Shown: one piece after another, positions 33,601 through 45,873 of the stretch | Layout: each line of letters opens with the position of its first letter | Position numbering within the stretch: position 1 is the first letter of the stretch | DNA from: Zantedeschia hybrid cultivar | Lineage: Eukaryota > Streptophyta > Magnoliopsida > Alismatales > Araceae | Reading direction: 5' to 3' | Length of the DNA: 64,000 bases | NCBI GenBank assembly: GCA_030544215.1 | Contig: JARZZO010000006.1 | Span: 45,670,501-45,734,500, forward strand | Program-made: the position numbers and the translations under genes | Notes under the pieces: model-generated | Databases searched by the model: none | What the model was told of the DNA's origin: nothing | Seen by the model: only the letters and a program-made list of their open reading frames with translations

Positions 33601-33660
33601 AATGTCTTTGAGCGTCACTTAGAGAATATGGGTATTCTGCATAAAAGTGATTGGCTTTAG
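30622..33660 (+). pseudogene. pol: Copia A pol (copy 1): protease, integrase, RT, RNase H
   Basis: The protease motif LDTGC follows directly. Integrase has its zinc-binding region at about 31030-31150, TFTDDYSR and IRSDRGGEYLS with the two aspartates, and NGVSERRNR with the glutamate. RT and RNase H form one 486-codon ORF at 32200-33660 with YVDD at 32686-32697, TEAEYIAAAEA and CDNNGAIAQAKEP. Four codons are missing after ILLIG. Stops separate the pieces at about 30733, 31015, 31189, 31591 and 32194. The polypurine tract AAGTGGGAGAT follows the stop. This is the best-preserved Copia pol here, but it cannot be expressed as one polyprotein. Confidence 0.9.
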
Positions 33661-33674
33661 TCCAAGTGGGAGAT

Positions 33675-35251
33675 TGTTAGTATTAGATGGTCTCAAAGCC
33701 AATCCGATACTATGTATTGATTCAGATTATTAATAAATGGCAATAATTCATTGTGTGTAATTAATTCGATCTACGTTTATCGTATCACGATGAAGTCCAT
33801 GAACATGTGCAATAGTCTTTGGATTATGATGAGATCATAATTACGGGACCGAAGACTTATAAACACATGTTCTTAATTGTTCCTAGTCATAGGATGTTTG
33901 AGATAGGACATCGAACATCCGGATAGACTAGTATAGGTTACTTCAGCTCATATAATGAGGGTGACTGATCCTATAAGTCACTTGTGTGGATAAACTATAA
34001 TGGACCTATAGCTGCTCATTGGTGAATGAGTTCACTGAACTGATCCGACTATGAATTGCTGGATGGTAAACACCTCACTGTTAACTAGCTCGATTCTTTT
34101 TTCACGGTTGCGTGGATGATCCTTAGACCTGAGACGCCAAAGATATCTTGTTGGTAGGTTTCTGAACTTTGACCTTGACTAACGAATCCCTAACCATTAG
34201 TTATCAATAAGTCAAGCGATAGGGTTCAGGGAAATGCCCTCGAAGGTAATTGTGTGTTCAATACGGGATCATCCGCTCTAGGTAGTTTGAGAGAGAATGT
34301 TCTGGGAATGATGCGCTTAAAGTCCCTGGACAGGGCGGACTCTTTGTTCGATAAGGAGTTATCGGATTCAGATTAGCAGCATCTGATTCAAGTGAATCGA
34401 CCGAATAGGGTTTAACAGTAAACCATACCCTAGGTCGATTCGGGAACATTGCACGGATGAAAGATTATATCCACGCGCTAACCGATGACAGAAAGGTTCC
34501 AATAGTGGGTTGCGATAACCCCAGTGCCATCTAGGATCACGCGATGTTGCTTAGCATCCAACGTGATCGGAGGTCCGTCTGAATTTATTGTGGGACATTA
34601 AATTCGGCTGATTAATTGAATATGAGGATATTAATTAATTCAGTGGGTCATTAAAGGGTTACTGGACTTAATGGGCCATTAACTGGACTGGTATTTGGGC
34701 CTAGAGGGTCACACGCAAAAGGTTTTCAAGTCGATGGATAATCCAACGGGATTTCGGATAAGTATGGGTTTTTGTGAAAAAACACAAATATGCTTACTAT
34801 AAAAGAACGACCACTAGGTCGGGGGCCAGCAACCCTAACCTAGCCGCCGCCTTCTTTCTCTCTCCTCTCTCCTGGGCACACGACACGAGGCGACCATCTG
34901 GAGGCTCCGCTTCGGCTCCCGATAGCTCCGCCCTCCGTTTGACAAGAGTTTCCGAATCCGCATGTCGCGGTGGATTTCGCACAGCCAGACGGGATCCACG
35001 AACGCCGCATTGAGCGAGGAGGCGATGAAGATCCATCGCGAGGAGAACCGCGTGGATACTGCTAGAGGCCGGACACCTGCACGACTTGCGGCATCGCTCC
35101 GACGGAACCGAAAACCAAACGCAGATTTGAATCCGCGCAAGGTAAATCCAATTTTTGGTTTAATTTTGTTAATCGAAACGGGATAGATCCGATCTCGTAT
35201 AAACAATTCCGCTGCATTTTTCGGTCGGATCTTGACACAGCGAACCCAACA
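33675..35251 (+). mobile_element. Copia family A LTR shared by two internal regions
   Basis: This 1,577-bp LTR is preceded by a polypurine tract and followed by TGGTATCAGAGC at 35253. It is therefore the 3' LTR of copy 1 and the 5' LTR of a second, truncated internal region. It starts TGTTAGTATTAGATGG and ends GCGAACCCAACA. Confidence 0.92.
34759..34805 (+). promoter_or_regulatory. TATA box beside an inverted repeat, LTR A
   Basis: TAAGTAT (34759-34765) pairs with ATGCTTA (34790-34796, one G-T pair), around GTTTTT-GTG-AAAAAAC. CTATAAAAGAA follows at once and is the probable TATA box. Confidence 0.6.
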
Positions 35252-37634
35252 GTGGTATCAGAGCTAGGTTATCACTGTGTTCTTCGCCGTTTCGAATTCT
35301 GAAATGTAATTTTCTAGTTATATTCCGTGCATGTTATACGATTCTAGTTCAGAAATCAAATTCATTAGATAAATGAAGTTAATTTTATTAATTTTGTTTC
35401 TGCAAAATCGTATTTTTATTGGGTATCTCGTGTTCTTCGTGGGACGAAGAACGGTGCTCGTGGGGTGGTGTACGGATGATCACATGCGATGCTAGGCGTC
35501 CGGGAAGGGCCTTGGTATGACCAAAGGATCCTGCCGGCCACTGCCGACAACACCTCTGGTGCCGGCGTGGGCTAGCTGGTGGTGAACGGCTGGCAAGGGC
35601 CTTCCCCTCCCCTCAGTTAACACAGGTTTAAGGAGGCTCGGGGGGCCCCCTTTTTGGGGCTGGGCAACATCGACGGCACCGTCTAGCGCCGGCGGGATGA
35701 CCGGCGATGGCCCGGTGCCCTCTCGGCACTAGGACGGTCGCCGGCCGGCAACACCCCCCCCCCCCCCCCCCTTTCCCCCCATGGCTTCCTACTTGCAGGC
35801 ACCGCCGAGATTGGGGGGGAAGGGCTCGGGCCCGTACGGCTAGGAAACCCTAGCCGCACGGTCCGACCGGGGCTCGGACCGGGTCCAAACCACCCGACGC
35901 CCCTGGTCTGAGCCCGGCACCCCAAGTTCGAGCCCATGGCTTAGCTAGGCTGAGCCCTGGTTCAGCCATGGGTGGGCTAAGCCACCTGGGTTAATTTTTA
36001 GAACTAGGATTTATTTAAATTAAATTGTTTTTAAATTTTATATTTTCAAAAATTGTTTTAGAATTAAAATTTTGTTCAATTCAACTTTTAAGAGACCCAT
36101 TACAATTGATTTAGTTCATTATCTTAATTAACAATTGTTGTTATAAGTTATAATTAATTATTAATTTAAATGTTGAATTGATGATTAATTTTAACTAGAT
36201 AATCTAAATGTTAGATTCGAATATGATAATGATTAATCTGATTGTTAAATGAAATAATTAAATTAATTTAAACGTTAGATTAATCTTATTATAATTGCAT
36301 GGATTATTCTAGAAATTTATGTTTTGATATCTCTGCACATATGATGTAATTTAATTGGCTGTTTAAATTTGTTTTAATGAGCATGATTAAACTGATAATA
36401 TTTTTTTCGAAAATTCTAATTTTTCAAATTTTTCTTGGTCCCTGGATTATGAAACCAAAATAATTATCTATTTTCGAAAATTTTCATTAGCCATGTGATG
36501 TGCAATTTATTGTGTGGTTTGTTTTAATTAAAAACTACACGGTGGTCATGGATTAGCACTTTAAAGATTATGGATATGTTTGCATGGTTTATTGTTTATT
36601 AATAAATAGAGGTATGCGAACCTCTCCCTCTCATATTCTATTGTCTTTCTACCTCCCTCCCTAATGTATTCGCTTTAAGGCTTTCTCTTTTAAATTTTCA
36701 TGTAATTGAGAATTTTATGATGTAATTTGGTCGAGGCGGCTGAACATGAAGCAAGGATGATCCACAATTGCAACCAGATGAATATGAAGGAGTTCATTGA
36801 ATCTATGAGTTTGTAGACTCATGATATAAACTGTTATATTGTGTGCGTGTGTGTGTTTGATTGTCTGGCTCAAGTCAAACCGCAGTGCCGTCCATGACCA
36901 CACTAATGACTTGTATGTGTTGTGTGTGTTTTATTTTGATTATGAATCAAAATTGCTAGGTTATTAGTACTTGTAATATATACGATATATTTAATACTAT
37001 CACCTAGGATGAGGCCAAAGTAAATAAAACCTTCGTTACAAAAATCTAAGTCGTAGCGTGAGTCATTGACAATGCACCGTGTGGCTCTCTATCAAAATGA
37101 TTAATAGAACTTAATTCAGTTGTGGCAGATACTATGTGTTTACCAGAGATTTTCCATCGTCTGTTGAGAGGACTATTAATCATAGCATTAGATGTCTTTT
37201 GGATAAGGATAAAGAAACGATATAGTTATCCACGTGTTTACCTAGGAACTATATTTATACTCTACTCTATTACGTATTGATGGTAATACTTAGACCGGGG
37301 ATAATGGTCTACTGTGTTTATCCGGGACCATTAATAACTTGGGAGCCGAAATATGATCAGATATTACAAGGAGTTGTAATTATCATGAGATGATTGCTCT
37401 AAGATAACGGTATGATACTACGTGTTTACCTGAGGTCATATTGTGACGCTTGGAGATTCTGATCCCCGCTAGGAGACTGTCGGCGTCTCCCGTTCTGTAT
37501 ATATGAAGGTTATACAGTCTAACAAAAATTAGTGGGAGTAAAACTAGATAAACAAAGTCTATGTCTTGTTTTTTTTTAAAATTAATTGACTGAATATCTG
37601 CTAATTGTAATCTGATTATCTCCTGTAGGCTAAA
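35252..37634 (+). mobile_element. Copia A leader, second internal region
   Basis: The leader follows the primer site at 35253-35264. It has a GC-rich segment with a run of 18 C (35754-35771), AT-rich palindromes at 36140-36290, and the four leader hairpins at 37123-37440. The third hairpin has a perfect 8-bp stem, TAATGGTC/GACCATTA (37302-37333). No ORF here has a recognisable product. Confidence 0.85.
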
Positions 37635-38998
37635 ATGTCGCATCATAACCCGTTGCATGGCATACTTGATGCCAATCGTTTGACAGGCCCAAATTACTCA
37701 GACTGGCTCAAGAACCTGAAGATTGTCCTTAGGTCTGAGCAAATTGTTTATATCCTGGATGATGAACCTCCTACTGAACCAGCATTAGATGCCCTAGAGG
37801 AGGACATGCTGACATATGAAAAATGGAAGGAAGATTCCACCATAGCCCAATGCTACATGCTGGCCTCTATAAGCAATGAGTTGCAGACGCAACATGAAAA
37901 GATGGATGCTAAATCCATCATGCTCCATTTGAAGGAGCTGTTTGGTGAGCAGAGAAAGATCGAAAGATATGAGATATCTAAGAATATGTTCAAGGCTCAT
38001 ATGGCAGAGGGATCTTCAGTACAAACTCATGTGCTGAAGATGATCGAATGGGTGGAGAGGCTGGATGCTCTTGGAGTTCCACTCCCCAAGGAGATGGATA
38101 CAGACCTTGTGTTGTCCCCACTTCCACAATCATATGCTCAATTCATGGTGAATTTCAACATGAACAAGATCTAGACCACTTTGGCTGAATTGTTGAATAT
38201 GCTAAAGACTGCAGAAGGGAACCTTATGAAGGAGAAACCCCAAGTCCTTATGGTTGGCAAGACCGACCAAAAAAGACTAGCAGTCCAAGCCTTTAGGAAA
38301 GGCAAAAGTAAACATCAAAAGAAGCTGAAGGTTGTCAAAAAGGACAAAGGCAAGAGTACTGAGAAGGGTGAATGCTTCTACTGTCATCAGAAGGGGCACT
38401 GGAAGAAGAATTGTAAGGAATACCTTACGGACAAGGCTCAAGGAACTGTGAAGCAGCAGGACGCTTCAGGTATCTATATGATAGATGTAAACTTGTCAAT
38501 ACAAGATTGTGTACATCATAGGTATTAGATACTGGATGTGTATCTCATGTCTGCAATTTTGTACAGGCACTGACAAGAAGGCGTAAGCTGAGGACTACCG
38601 AGGTGGAGCTGAGGCTAGGTAATGGCGCAAGAGTTGCGGTGATCGCTGTAGGGATAGTGGAGCTCAAGCTACCATCCGGAGATACTTTTTCATTAGATGA
38701 ATGTTATTAAGTACCTAACATAATAAGGAATATTATTTCTATTTCATGTCTAGATAGAATATGATACAATTTAATTATTGGGAACAATTGTTGTTCAATT
38801 TATTTTAGAAATAAATTAATAGCCTCTACCATATTGTCCAATGGATTGTATCTTTTAAATGTATCTCATGAGAATTTAAATATCAGTTCTTTAACTAAAA
38901 GGAAAATGTATGAAATGAACAAAGCTTACTTATAACATTGTAGGCTTGGTCACATTGGAGAAAACAGACTCCAAAAATTGCATAAAGATGGATCTAGG
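37635..38998 (+). pseudogene. gag: Copia A gag and protease (copy 2), truncated
   Basis: Gag starts MSHHNPLHGILDANRLTG and is open for 179 codons. A TAG at 38172 follows, then 38181-38528 continues in frame with the zinc knuckle CFYCHQKGHWKKNC. The tryptophan before the protease motif is TAG (near 38518), where copy 1 has TGA. The reading can be followed through the protease and RLGHIGENRLQ to about 38998. There it is joined to Tekay gag sequence, so the rest of integrase, RT and RNase H is missing. Confidence 0.88.
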
Positions 38999-39640
38999 CC
39001 AAGGAAAGGGAGTTTATGGAATTGGTGCAGTACGGTATGACAGTTCTAGAATATCAGATGAAATTTGTAGCTCTGGGAAGATTTGCTCCACACATATCTG
39101 AGCATGAGGATCTTAGGACGGAGAAATTTGTGGATGGACTTCGGCATGATCTGAGGGAGTTTGTGGCAGCTCATTGTTGTAAGGATCTGGCGTCAGCAGT
39201 TCGGTGCGCGGCAGCGGTGGAGACTCAGTTCCAACACACGGCGAAGGAGTCGGAGCAATCAGCACAAGGGAAGCAGCAAGGCAAGGATAGATCAGCGGTC
39301 TTTTCGTCAGGCGGTTCGAGTTCCTTTGAGCTCGAGTTCCAAGAGGTACCTTGTGACGAGGATGAAGATGGTTCGGTTCAATAGATGTAGACGGAGGTCA
39401 GCTGGCAACAGGAAGCGAGGCGGGACGCTGCGGATCGTTGTCCCCGTTGTGGCAGGTTTCATGGCAATCGGATATGTCCATTGATCACTGGTAGCTGTTT
39501 TGGCTGTGGTAGGAAGGGACATCTCGCGAGGAACTGTCCCCAGAAGAATAAGGCAGGTCAGGAGCCGAGTGGTCAGTAGGAGTCCGAGACGTTGAGTGGA
39601 GTTGCGTCTCTTTGTGGAGGTCCGAGCGGCTGGGCTAGAT
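38999..39640 (+). pseudogene. gag: Tekay-like Gypsy gag remnant
   Basis: The frame begins inside gag (KEREFMELVQYGMTVLEY) and matches the gag of the element at 60671. It covers the second half of the gag core (RFAPHISEHEDLRTEKFVDGL, ASAVRCAAAVE). After stops at 39382 and 39388 the same frame gives two zinc knuckles, CPRCGRFHGNRICP and CFGCGRKGHLARNCP. It stops at about 39638. No protease, RT, RNase H or integrase follows; the 3' untranslated region and LTR come directly after. Confidence 0.88.
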
Positions 39641-39955
39641 GAACACTTTTATCTTGTCTTATTCAGAGGTGTTGTGAACTCTTGTGGCACTTTTATGTAC
39701 TTTGGACATGATGGAGAATCAGTTTTGTAATATGTGCCTTGCTAGTGTGGTTATTTCGATCTATCAGCTTTTGTCAGAATTGAGAATCGTGATTAGCGTG
39801 GTGTGGATTTGATTGGCTAGTTATGTGGAGCCCTGTGTGTGTGATTGGTGAGAATGATTGTTGTGAATCGTGTTGCCTGGTATGTGATGGTTAGCCGAGA
39901 TTAGCGTTGAGCGGTTGCAAATTTCGAGGACGAAATTCTTTTAAGGGGGGGAGAA
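39641..39955 (+). mobile_element. Tekay 3' untranslated region with polypurine tract
   Basis: This is the untranslated end of the gag-only remnant. It contains TTTCGAGGACGAAATTC and then the polypurine tract AAGGGGGGGAGAA, directly before the LTR at 39956. This is the usual 3' end of Tekay/Del elements. Confidence 0.85.
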
Positions 39956-41865
39956 TGTAAGGACTGAGGTTTCGGGTTCTGTGTTCGGGTCGGGTTCGGG
40001 CCGGATCCCCTGGTTTGGACCCTGAGGGGGGGTCTTGAGAGTTTTGACTGAATAACGTCTGCACTGCTCGACGCCTTTCAAAAGGCGTCAGGTTGTGTGG
40101 ACGCCATTTAAGTCTGCTTGCTGATTGTGCCACGTGGGCGCCACATGGGCGGGTTTCGGGCCGCGAGAGTACGGCCCCTGTCTCGTCGTCTGAACGGCGT
40201 CCATGATGGACGACGCGATTCAGACTGCGACTCTGCGGTGTCAGTGTACGGTGCCTGACATGTCAGCTGAACGACGTCCGTGGTGGGCGACGCGTTCAGA
40301 GCGCTGTCAGTACGGCCCGTCCTGTCAGCTGATAAGCGTCTGTCTCGATCGACACGTTTTAGCCAGTTTCTGATTGACCTCGCGAGCCTCCCCTTCTTTC
40401 CCTCATTCTCGCCTCCACTCTCTCTCTCTTCGCCCTCTCCGCCGTCTCCGCCGTCTTTTCCCCTTCCCTTCCTCTTCTTCGTCTTCCATCACTCCAACAC
40501 CTCCCTACCTCTCACCTCTACCACCACCACTTCCTTCGCGGCGTTCCATTCTCCGGACGGCGGCCGACGTCCCGGCGGAGTGGCGGCGTCCTCGGAGGTG
40601 CCGGCGGCGGTCTGCGGTGCGGCGGGTCGGCGGCACGGAGCTAGGAGGAGTTCAAGAACCGGTAGGGGGACGAACCTTGCATGGATGGTAGTTGTTTCAC
40701 CCGTGTTTCCCGTGTAAATCATGATGCGTGTGGGGGTTTCTTTGGGTAGAACGAGCATGTTAGGGGCTTTTCTTGATGGGAATGGGGATTTTTATGATTA
40801 TGGAATTGTGGGTTTCTCATGGTAGTTTGGTTTCCCCTCTTCCTCTTCTGTTTTGGGGCGAAAATGGAAACCCTCGGGTTGAAACAGGGAACCAGGTTTC
40901 TGGCGCTAAACGGCGTCGTGCCTGGTCGACGCCTTTTATAAGGACGTCGGGACAGTACGACACCTTTTAGGGCAGAAACCTCCCTGTTTGAGGTTTCGTG
41001 AGTACGGGGTTCTGGCGCTAAAAGACGTCATGTATGGACGACGCCTTTTAGAAGGACGTCGGGACATCATGACGCCTTTTAGGCAGGAAAACACCCCGAC
41101 TGAGGCTTCTGCAACTTTGGAATCCTGGTGAGAATGGAGTATGTGGACTCTGACGCATTTTAAACGGGCGGCTACCCAGGTCGACGTGTTTTAAGGCATA
41201 ATATGATTTAAATGAACCTGTTTGAGGGGCTTGAATGGCGTCGACCTCGGTCGACACGATTCAAGACAGAACTGCATTAACTCCTGTTATTAACACATGT
41301 TTCACGGTTGGATGGTTCAAATGCATGCTTTAAGTTGTACGCTGAGACGGAGGTTTACTGTGTGAATGGAATAATGTTATGTGTGTGTGTGTGCTTATGC
41401 GAATATGGAATCGGAATAACTGTGGTTTACGTTTGTCACCTTGGGCCAATGGGGACAGGGCCATGGTGTCTGTGAGGCATTGTTGCCGTACCGGTGGGGG
41501 AGTGGTACATGTTGTGTTTTACCTTTGGCTGAGGGAAGCAGAACCACCTTGAGCCCGCGGGCTGGAGTAGCTGGTGCGCTATCCGAGGGGTTGCTGTTTG
41601 GTCTCAGCGGGTCGGGGTTTCCCTGTTTGTCGTGGCAGCTTCCGGTGCGTTTCTTGCTGTGGAGCTGGTTGTGGTACTGTTGGAGTTGTTTTACCCCTTT
41701 AGCCACTGGGCATGATGTGACCTTTGATCAAGGTTACGAGTGGTACCTTTCGCCCTTTGGCCTGACGCAGCCCGGGAGGTTAGGCTTGTGGGTAGTTCCT
41801 GTAGCTTCGGCTTGACGGGGGTTCGCCGGTCCCGAGGGCCCTCCTGAAGCCCCGAGGCCTTGAAC
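39956..41865 (+). mobile_element. Tekay-like 3' LTR, truncated
   Basis: The LTR starts TGTAAGGACTGAGG after the polypurine tract and matches the solo LTR at 909 until about GAGGCC at 41865. Roughly 0.8 kb of its end is missing. The 12-10-12 dyads are present (about 40048-40355 and 40908-41272). The break joins it to inverted Copia gag sequence, with GCCT shared at the junction. Confidence 0.9.
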
Positions 41866-42218
41866 AGATTCTTCGATATCTCATATCGTTTGATTCTGCT
41901 CTACTCACCAAATAGCTCCTTCAAATGGAGCATGATGGATCTAGCATCCATCTCTTCATGTTTCCTCTGCAATTCATTGCTCATAGAGGCTAACATGTAG
42001 CATTGGGCCATGGTGGAATCTTCCTTCCATTTTTCATACGCTATCATTTCCTCCTCTAGGGCATCTAATGCTGGTTCAGCAGGAGGTTCATTATCCAAGA
42101 CGTAAGCAATCTGCTCAGACCTGAGGACAATCATTAGGTTCTTGAGCCAGTATGAGTAGTTGGTGCCTGTCAAACGGTTGGCATCAAGTATGCCTCGCAA
42201 CGGGTTATGATGCGACAT
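41866..42218 (-). pseudogene. gag: Copia A gag (copy 3), inverted and truncated
   Basis: On the minus strand the frame starts MSHHNPLRGILDANRLTG at 42218. It is open for about 105 codons up to LKELFGE, where CAG has become TAG. It continues SRIKRYEISKNLF and breaks at 41866. The orientation is opposite to copies 1 and 2. Confidence 0.9.
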
Positions 42219-44289
42219 TCTAGCTTACAGGAGATAATCAAATGATAATTAGCAGATATTCAGATTAACTAAAACAAGATATGGTCTTTTATTATCTAGT
42301 TTTACTCTCACTAATTTCCGACGGACTGTATAACCTTCAGATATACAGAACGGGAGACGCCGACTGTCTCCTAGTGGGGATCAGAATCTCCAAGCATCAC
42401 AGTATGACCTCGGGTAAACACGTAGTATCATACCGCTATCTCAGAGCAATCATCTCATGATAATTGCAACTCCTTGCAATATCCGATCATATTTTGGCTC
42501 CCAAGTTTAATGGTCCCGGGTAAACACAGTAGAACATTGTCCCCGGTCTAAGCTTTACCATCAATACGTGACAGAGTAAAGTAGAAATATAGTTCCCGGG
42601 TAAACACGTGGATAACTATATCGTTCCTCTATTCTTATCCAAAGGCATCTAATGCCATGATCAACAGTCCTTTCAACAGACAATGGCAGACCTCTGGTAA
42701 ACACATAGTATCTGCCATTACTGAATTAAGTTCCATTAATCATATTGATGGAGTGCCACATGGTGCATTCTCAATGACTCGCGCTACAGCTTAGAGTTTG
42801 TTACGAAGGTTTTACTTATTTAGTTTGGTCTCATCCTAGGTGATAGTATTAAATATATCGAATATATATTATAAATACTAATAACCTAGCAAATATAAAG
42901 CACACGCATCACATACATGTCATTAGTGTGGTCATGGACGGCACTACGGTTTGACTTGAGCCAGACAGTCAAACGCACACACATAGACATACCTCTATTT
43001 ATTAATAAACAATAAACCACACAATCACATTCCATATCCACAAATAATGCTCGTCCATAACCACCATATGTTTTAGTTAAACAAACCACACATTAATTGC
43101 ATATCAAATGGCTAAATTAAAATTTTCAAAAATAATAATAATTTCAGGTTTCATAAAACCAGGCACCAAACAAAATTTTGGAGAATTTAGAATTTTCGAA
43201 AATCAATCTATGCATGCTTAACTAAAATCGAATTTAAACAAGCAATTAATAGCACATCAAATATGCACAAAATCTAAAATTAATGGCTTTAAAAATATTC
43301 CATGCTCAATTTGAACAATTCAAATAATTTGGGGTTAATCTAACAATTAGATTACATAAGATTTAATCTAACATTTAGAATTAATTATTTTAACAACTTT
43401 TGTTAATTAATTAACAAAATAAACCTTAATGAGGACCCAATCAAAAATTGAATTCAATAACAAATAGTAAAATCATATTTTACAGTTAATTATTTAATCA
43501 ATTTATTGATTAATTTAATAAATTAAAAAAAAATTAACTAGGGCCCTTAAAGGGCTCAGCCCAGTTGAGCCCCTAGCCTGAGCCAAGGCCGAGCCAGGGC
43601 TCAGCCAGGGGCCCAGACCCAGGCCCTCAGGCCTGGTCCAGCCCCTGGTTCGAACCCCTGGCCCGGGCCAGGGTCCAGCTGGGCCGGCCCGGTCGGCGGC
43701 TAGGGGAGCCCTAGCCGCCCGGCCGGGCAGCCTGAAATTCCTTGCACAGCAGGGAACCCGACGGCGCCGTCCCCCTTTTAGGGTCTTCTCTGGCAGCGGC
43801 CGGGGACCGCACCTTGCCGTCGGCGAAGCCCATACCTCCGGCGAGGTCCGACGACCGGCGGCGGCCCTGGAGGTGCTCCAAAAAGGGTTTATTTGCCTTC
43901 CCTTTTCCTCCAAAAATCTCTGTTTTGCAGGTTTCTCAAACCCGTGGAGAGGAAGAAGAAGGTCCATGGCCGTTCTTCCACGGCTTCCCATGCCACCAAC
44001 AATTCGTCCAGGGTCAGTGGGCATGATTTACAGTGATAAAAAACCCCTACGATCCATCTTTTTGGATCCTATTCGATAAAAAATACTCCGTTCTTCGTCC
44101 AATGAAGAACACGACGAAAAACCCCAAAAATAATAATTTCTTCAGATTTAAATCGCGATCTTATCGCAGTAATCATCTAATGAATATAAATCTTTCAAGA
44201 AAATAAATTTAAGCATGGAATTAATTCAAAAACCATAATTTTGGAGACCGAAACGGCGAAAACACAGTGGAACATGGCTCCGATACCAC
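42219..44289 (-). mobile_element. Copia A leader (copy 3, inverted)
   Basis: This is a leader of about 2.07 kb, with the hairpin set next to gag (42402-42719), small palindromes near 43340-43420 and a GC-rich part at 43545-43990. The minus-strand primer site GTGGTATCGGAGCC (one mismatch) lies just before the LTR at 44290. No ORF with a recognisable product is present. Confidence 0.85.
42402..42719 (-). repeat. Four leader hairpins, Copia A type (copy 3)
   Basis: The stems are GTATGA/TCATAC (42402-42433), AATG/CATT (42509-42538), ATATAGT/ACTATAT (42587-42621) and AATGGCAGA/TCTGCCATT (42682-42719, perfect 9 bp). Every loop contains GGTAAACAC, the complement of GTGTTTACC. Confidence 0.78.
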
Positions 44290-44675
44290 TGTTGGGATCG
44301 CTGTGTCGGGATCCGACCGAAAACGCAGCGGAATAAAAATAATTTCAGGATTTGATCTATCCCATTTCGATGAACAAAACAAGACCAGAGTAAATTAGAT
44401 TTACCTTGCGTGGATTCGAATATGTGTTCGTTTTCCAGTTCCGTCGGAGCGATGCCGCAAGTCGCGCAGATGCCCGACCTCTAGCGGTATCCACGCGGTT
44501 CTCCTCGCGATGGATCATCCTCGCTTCCTCGCTCGCTGTGGCATTCGTAGATCCCGTCAGGCTGCGCGTGATCCTCCGCGACATGCGGATTCGGAATCTC
44601 CCGTCAGACGGAAGGTGGAGCAGTCGGAAATCGAAGCGGATCCTCCAGATGGCCGCCTCGTGTCGCACGCCCAGA

Positions 44676-44706
<31 letters not shown>

Positions 44707-45873
44707 ACGACGGCTAGGTCAGGGTTGCTGGCCCCCGATGTAGAATCCGTTCTTTTATAATAAGTCTGTTTGCGGTTTTTCATAAAAACCTAGACTTATC
44801 CGAAATCCTGTCGGATTATCCATCGACTTGAAAACCATTTGCGTGTGACCCTCTAGGCCCAAATACTAGTCCAGTTAATAGCCCATTAAGTCCAGTAACC
44901 CTTTATTGACCCACTGAATTAATTAATATCCTTATATTCAATTAATCAGCCGAATTTAATGTTCCACAATAAATTCGGACGAACTGCCGATCACGTTGGA
45001 TGCCAAGCAACATCGCGTGATCTTGTATGGCACTGGGGTTATTGCAACCCTCTATTGGAACCTTTCTGTCATCGGTTAGCGCGCGGATATAATCCTCCAT
45101 CCGTGCAATGTTCCCGAATCGACCTAGGGCATGGTTTACTGTTAAACCCTATTCGATCGATTCACTTGAATCAGATGCCGCTAATCTGAATATGATAACT
45201 CCTTATCGATTACAGAGTCCGCCCTGGCCAGGGACTTTAAGCGTATCATTCCTGGAATATTCTCTCTCAAACTACCGAGAGCAGATGATCCCGTATTGAA
45301 CACACAATTACCTTCGAGGGTAATTCCCTGAACCCGATCGCTTGACTCATTGATAACCCATGGTTAGGGATTCGTTAGTCAAGGTCAAAGTTCAGAAACC
45401 TATCAACAAGATATCTTTGGTGTCTCAGGTCCAAGGATCATCCACGCAACAGTGACAAAAGAATCGAGCTGGTTAACAGTGAGGTGTTTACCATCCAGCG
45501 ATTCATAGTCGGATCAGTTCAGTGAACTCATTCACCAATCAAGTCCAGCATAGTGTCTCCACACAAGTGACTTATGGGATCAGTCACCCTCATTATATGA
45601 GTTGAAGTAACCTATACTAGTCTATCCGGATGTTCGATGTCCTATCTCAAACATCCTATGACTAGGAACAATTAAGAACATGTGTTTATAAGTCTTCGGT
45701 CCCGTAATTATGATTTCATCATAATCTGAAGACTATTGCACATGTTCATAGACTTCATCGTAATACGATAAACATAGATCGAATTAATTACACACAATGT
45801 ATTATTGCCATTTATTAATAATCTGAATCAGTACATAGTATCGGATTGGCTTTGAGACCATCTAATACTAACA
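44290..45873 (-). mobile_element. Copia family A LTR (copy 3, inverted)
   Basis: This 1,584-bp LTR reads TGTTAGTATTAG...CGATCCCAACA on the minus strand and is followed by the primer site. It holds an (AG)n run at about 44676-44702. The outer flank at 45874 is GTCAC, whereas the flank of the plus-strand family A chain at 24231-24235 is CAAGG, so the two ends are not one simple insertion. Confidence 0.9.
44751..44799 (-). promoter_or_regulatory. TATA box beside an inverted repeat, LTR A (inverted copy)
   Basis: TAAGTCT (44762-44768) and AGACTTA (44793-44799) enclose GGTTTTT-CAT-AAAAACC. The minus-strand TTATAAAAGAA box lies just beyond one arm. Confidence 0.6.
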
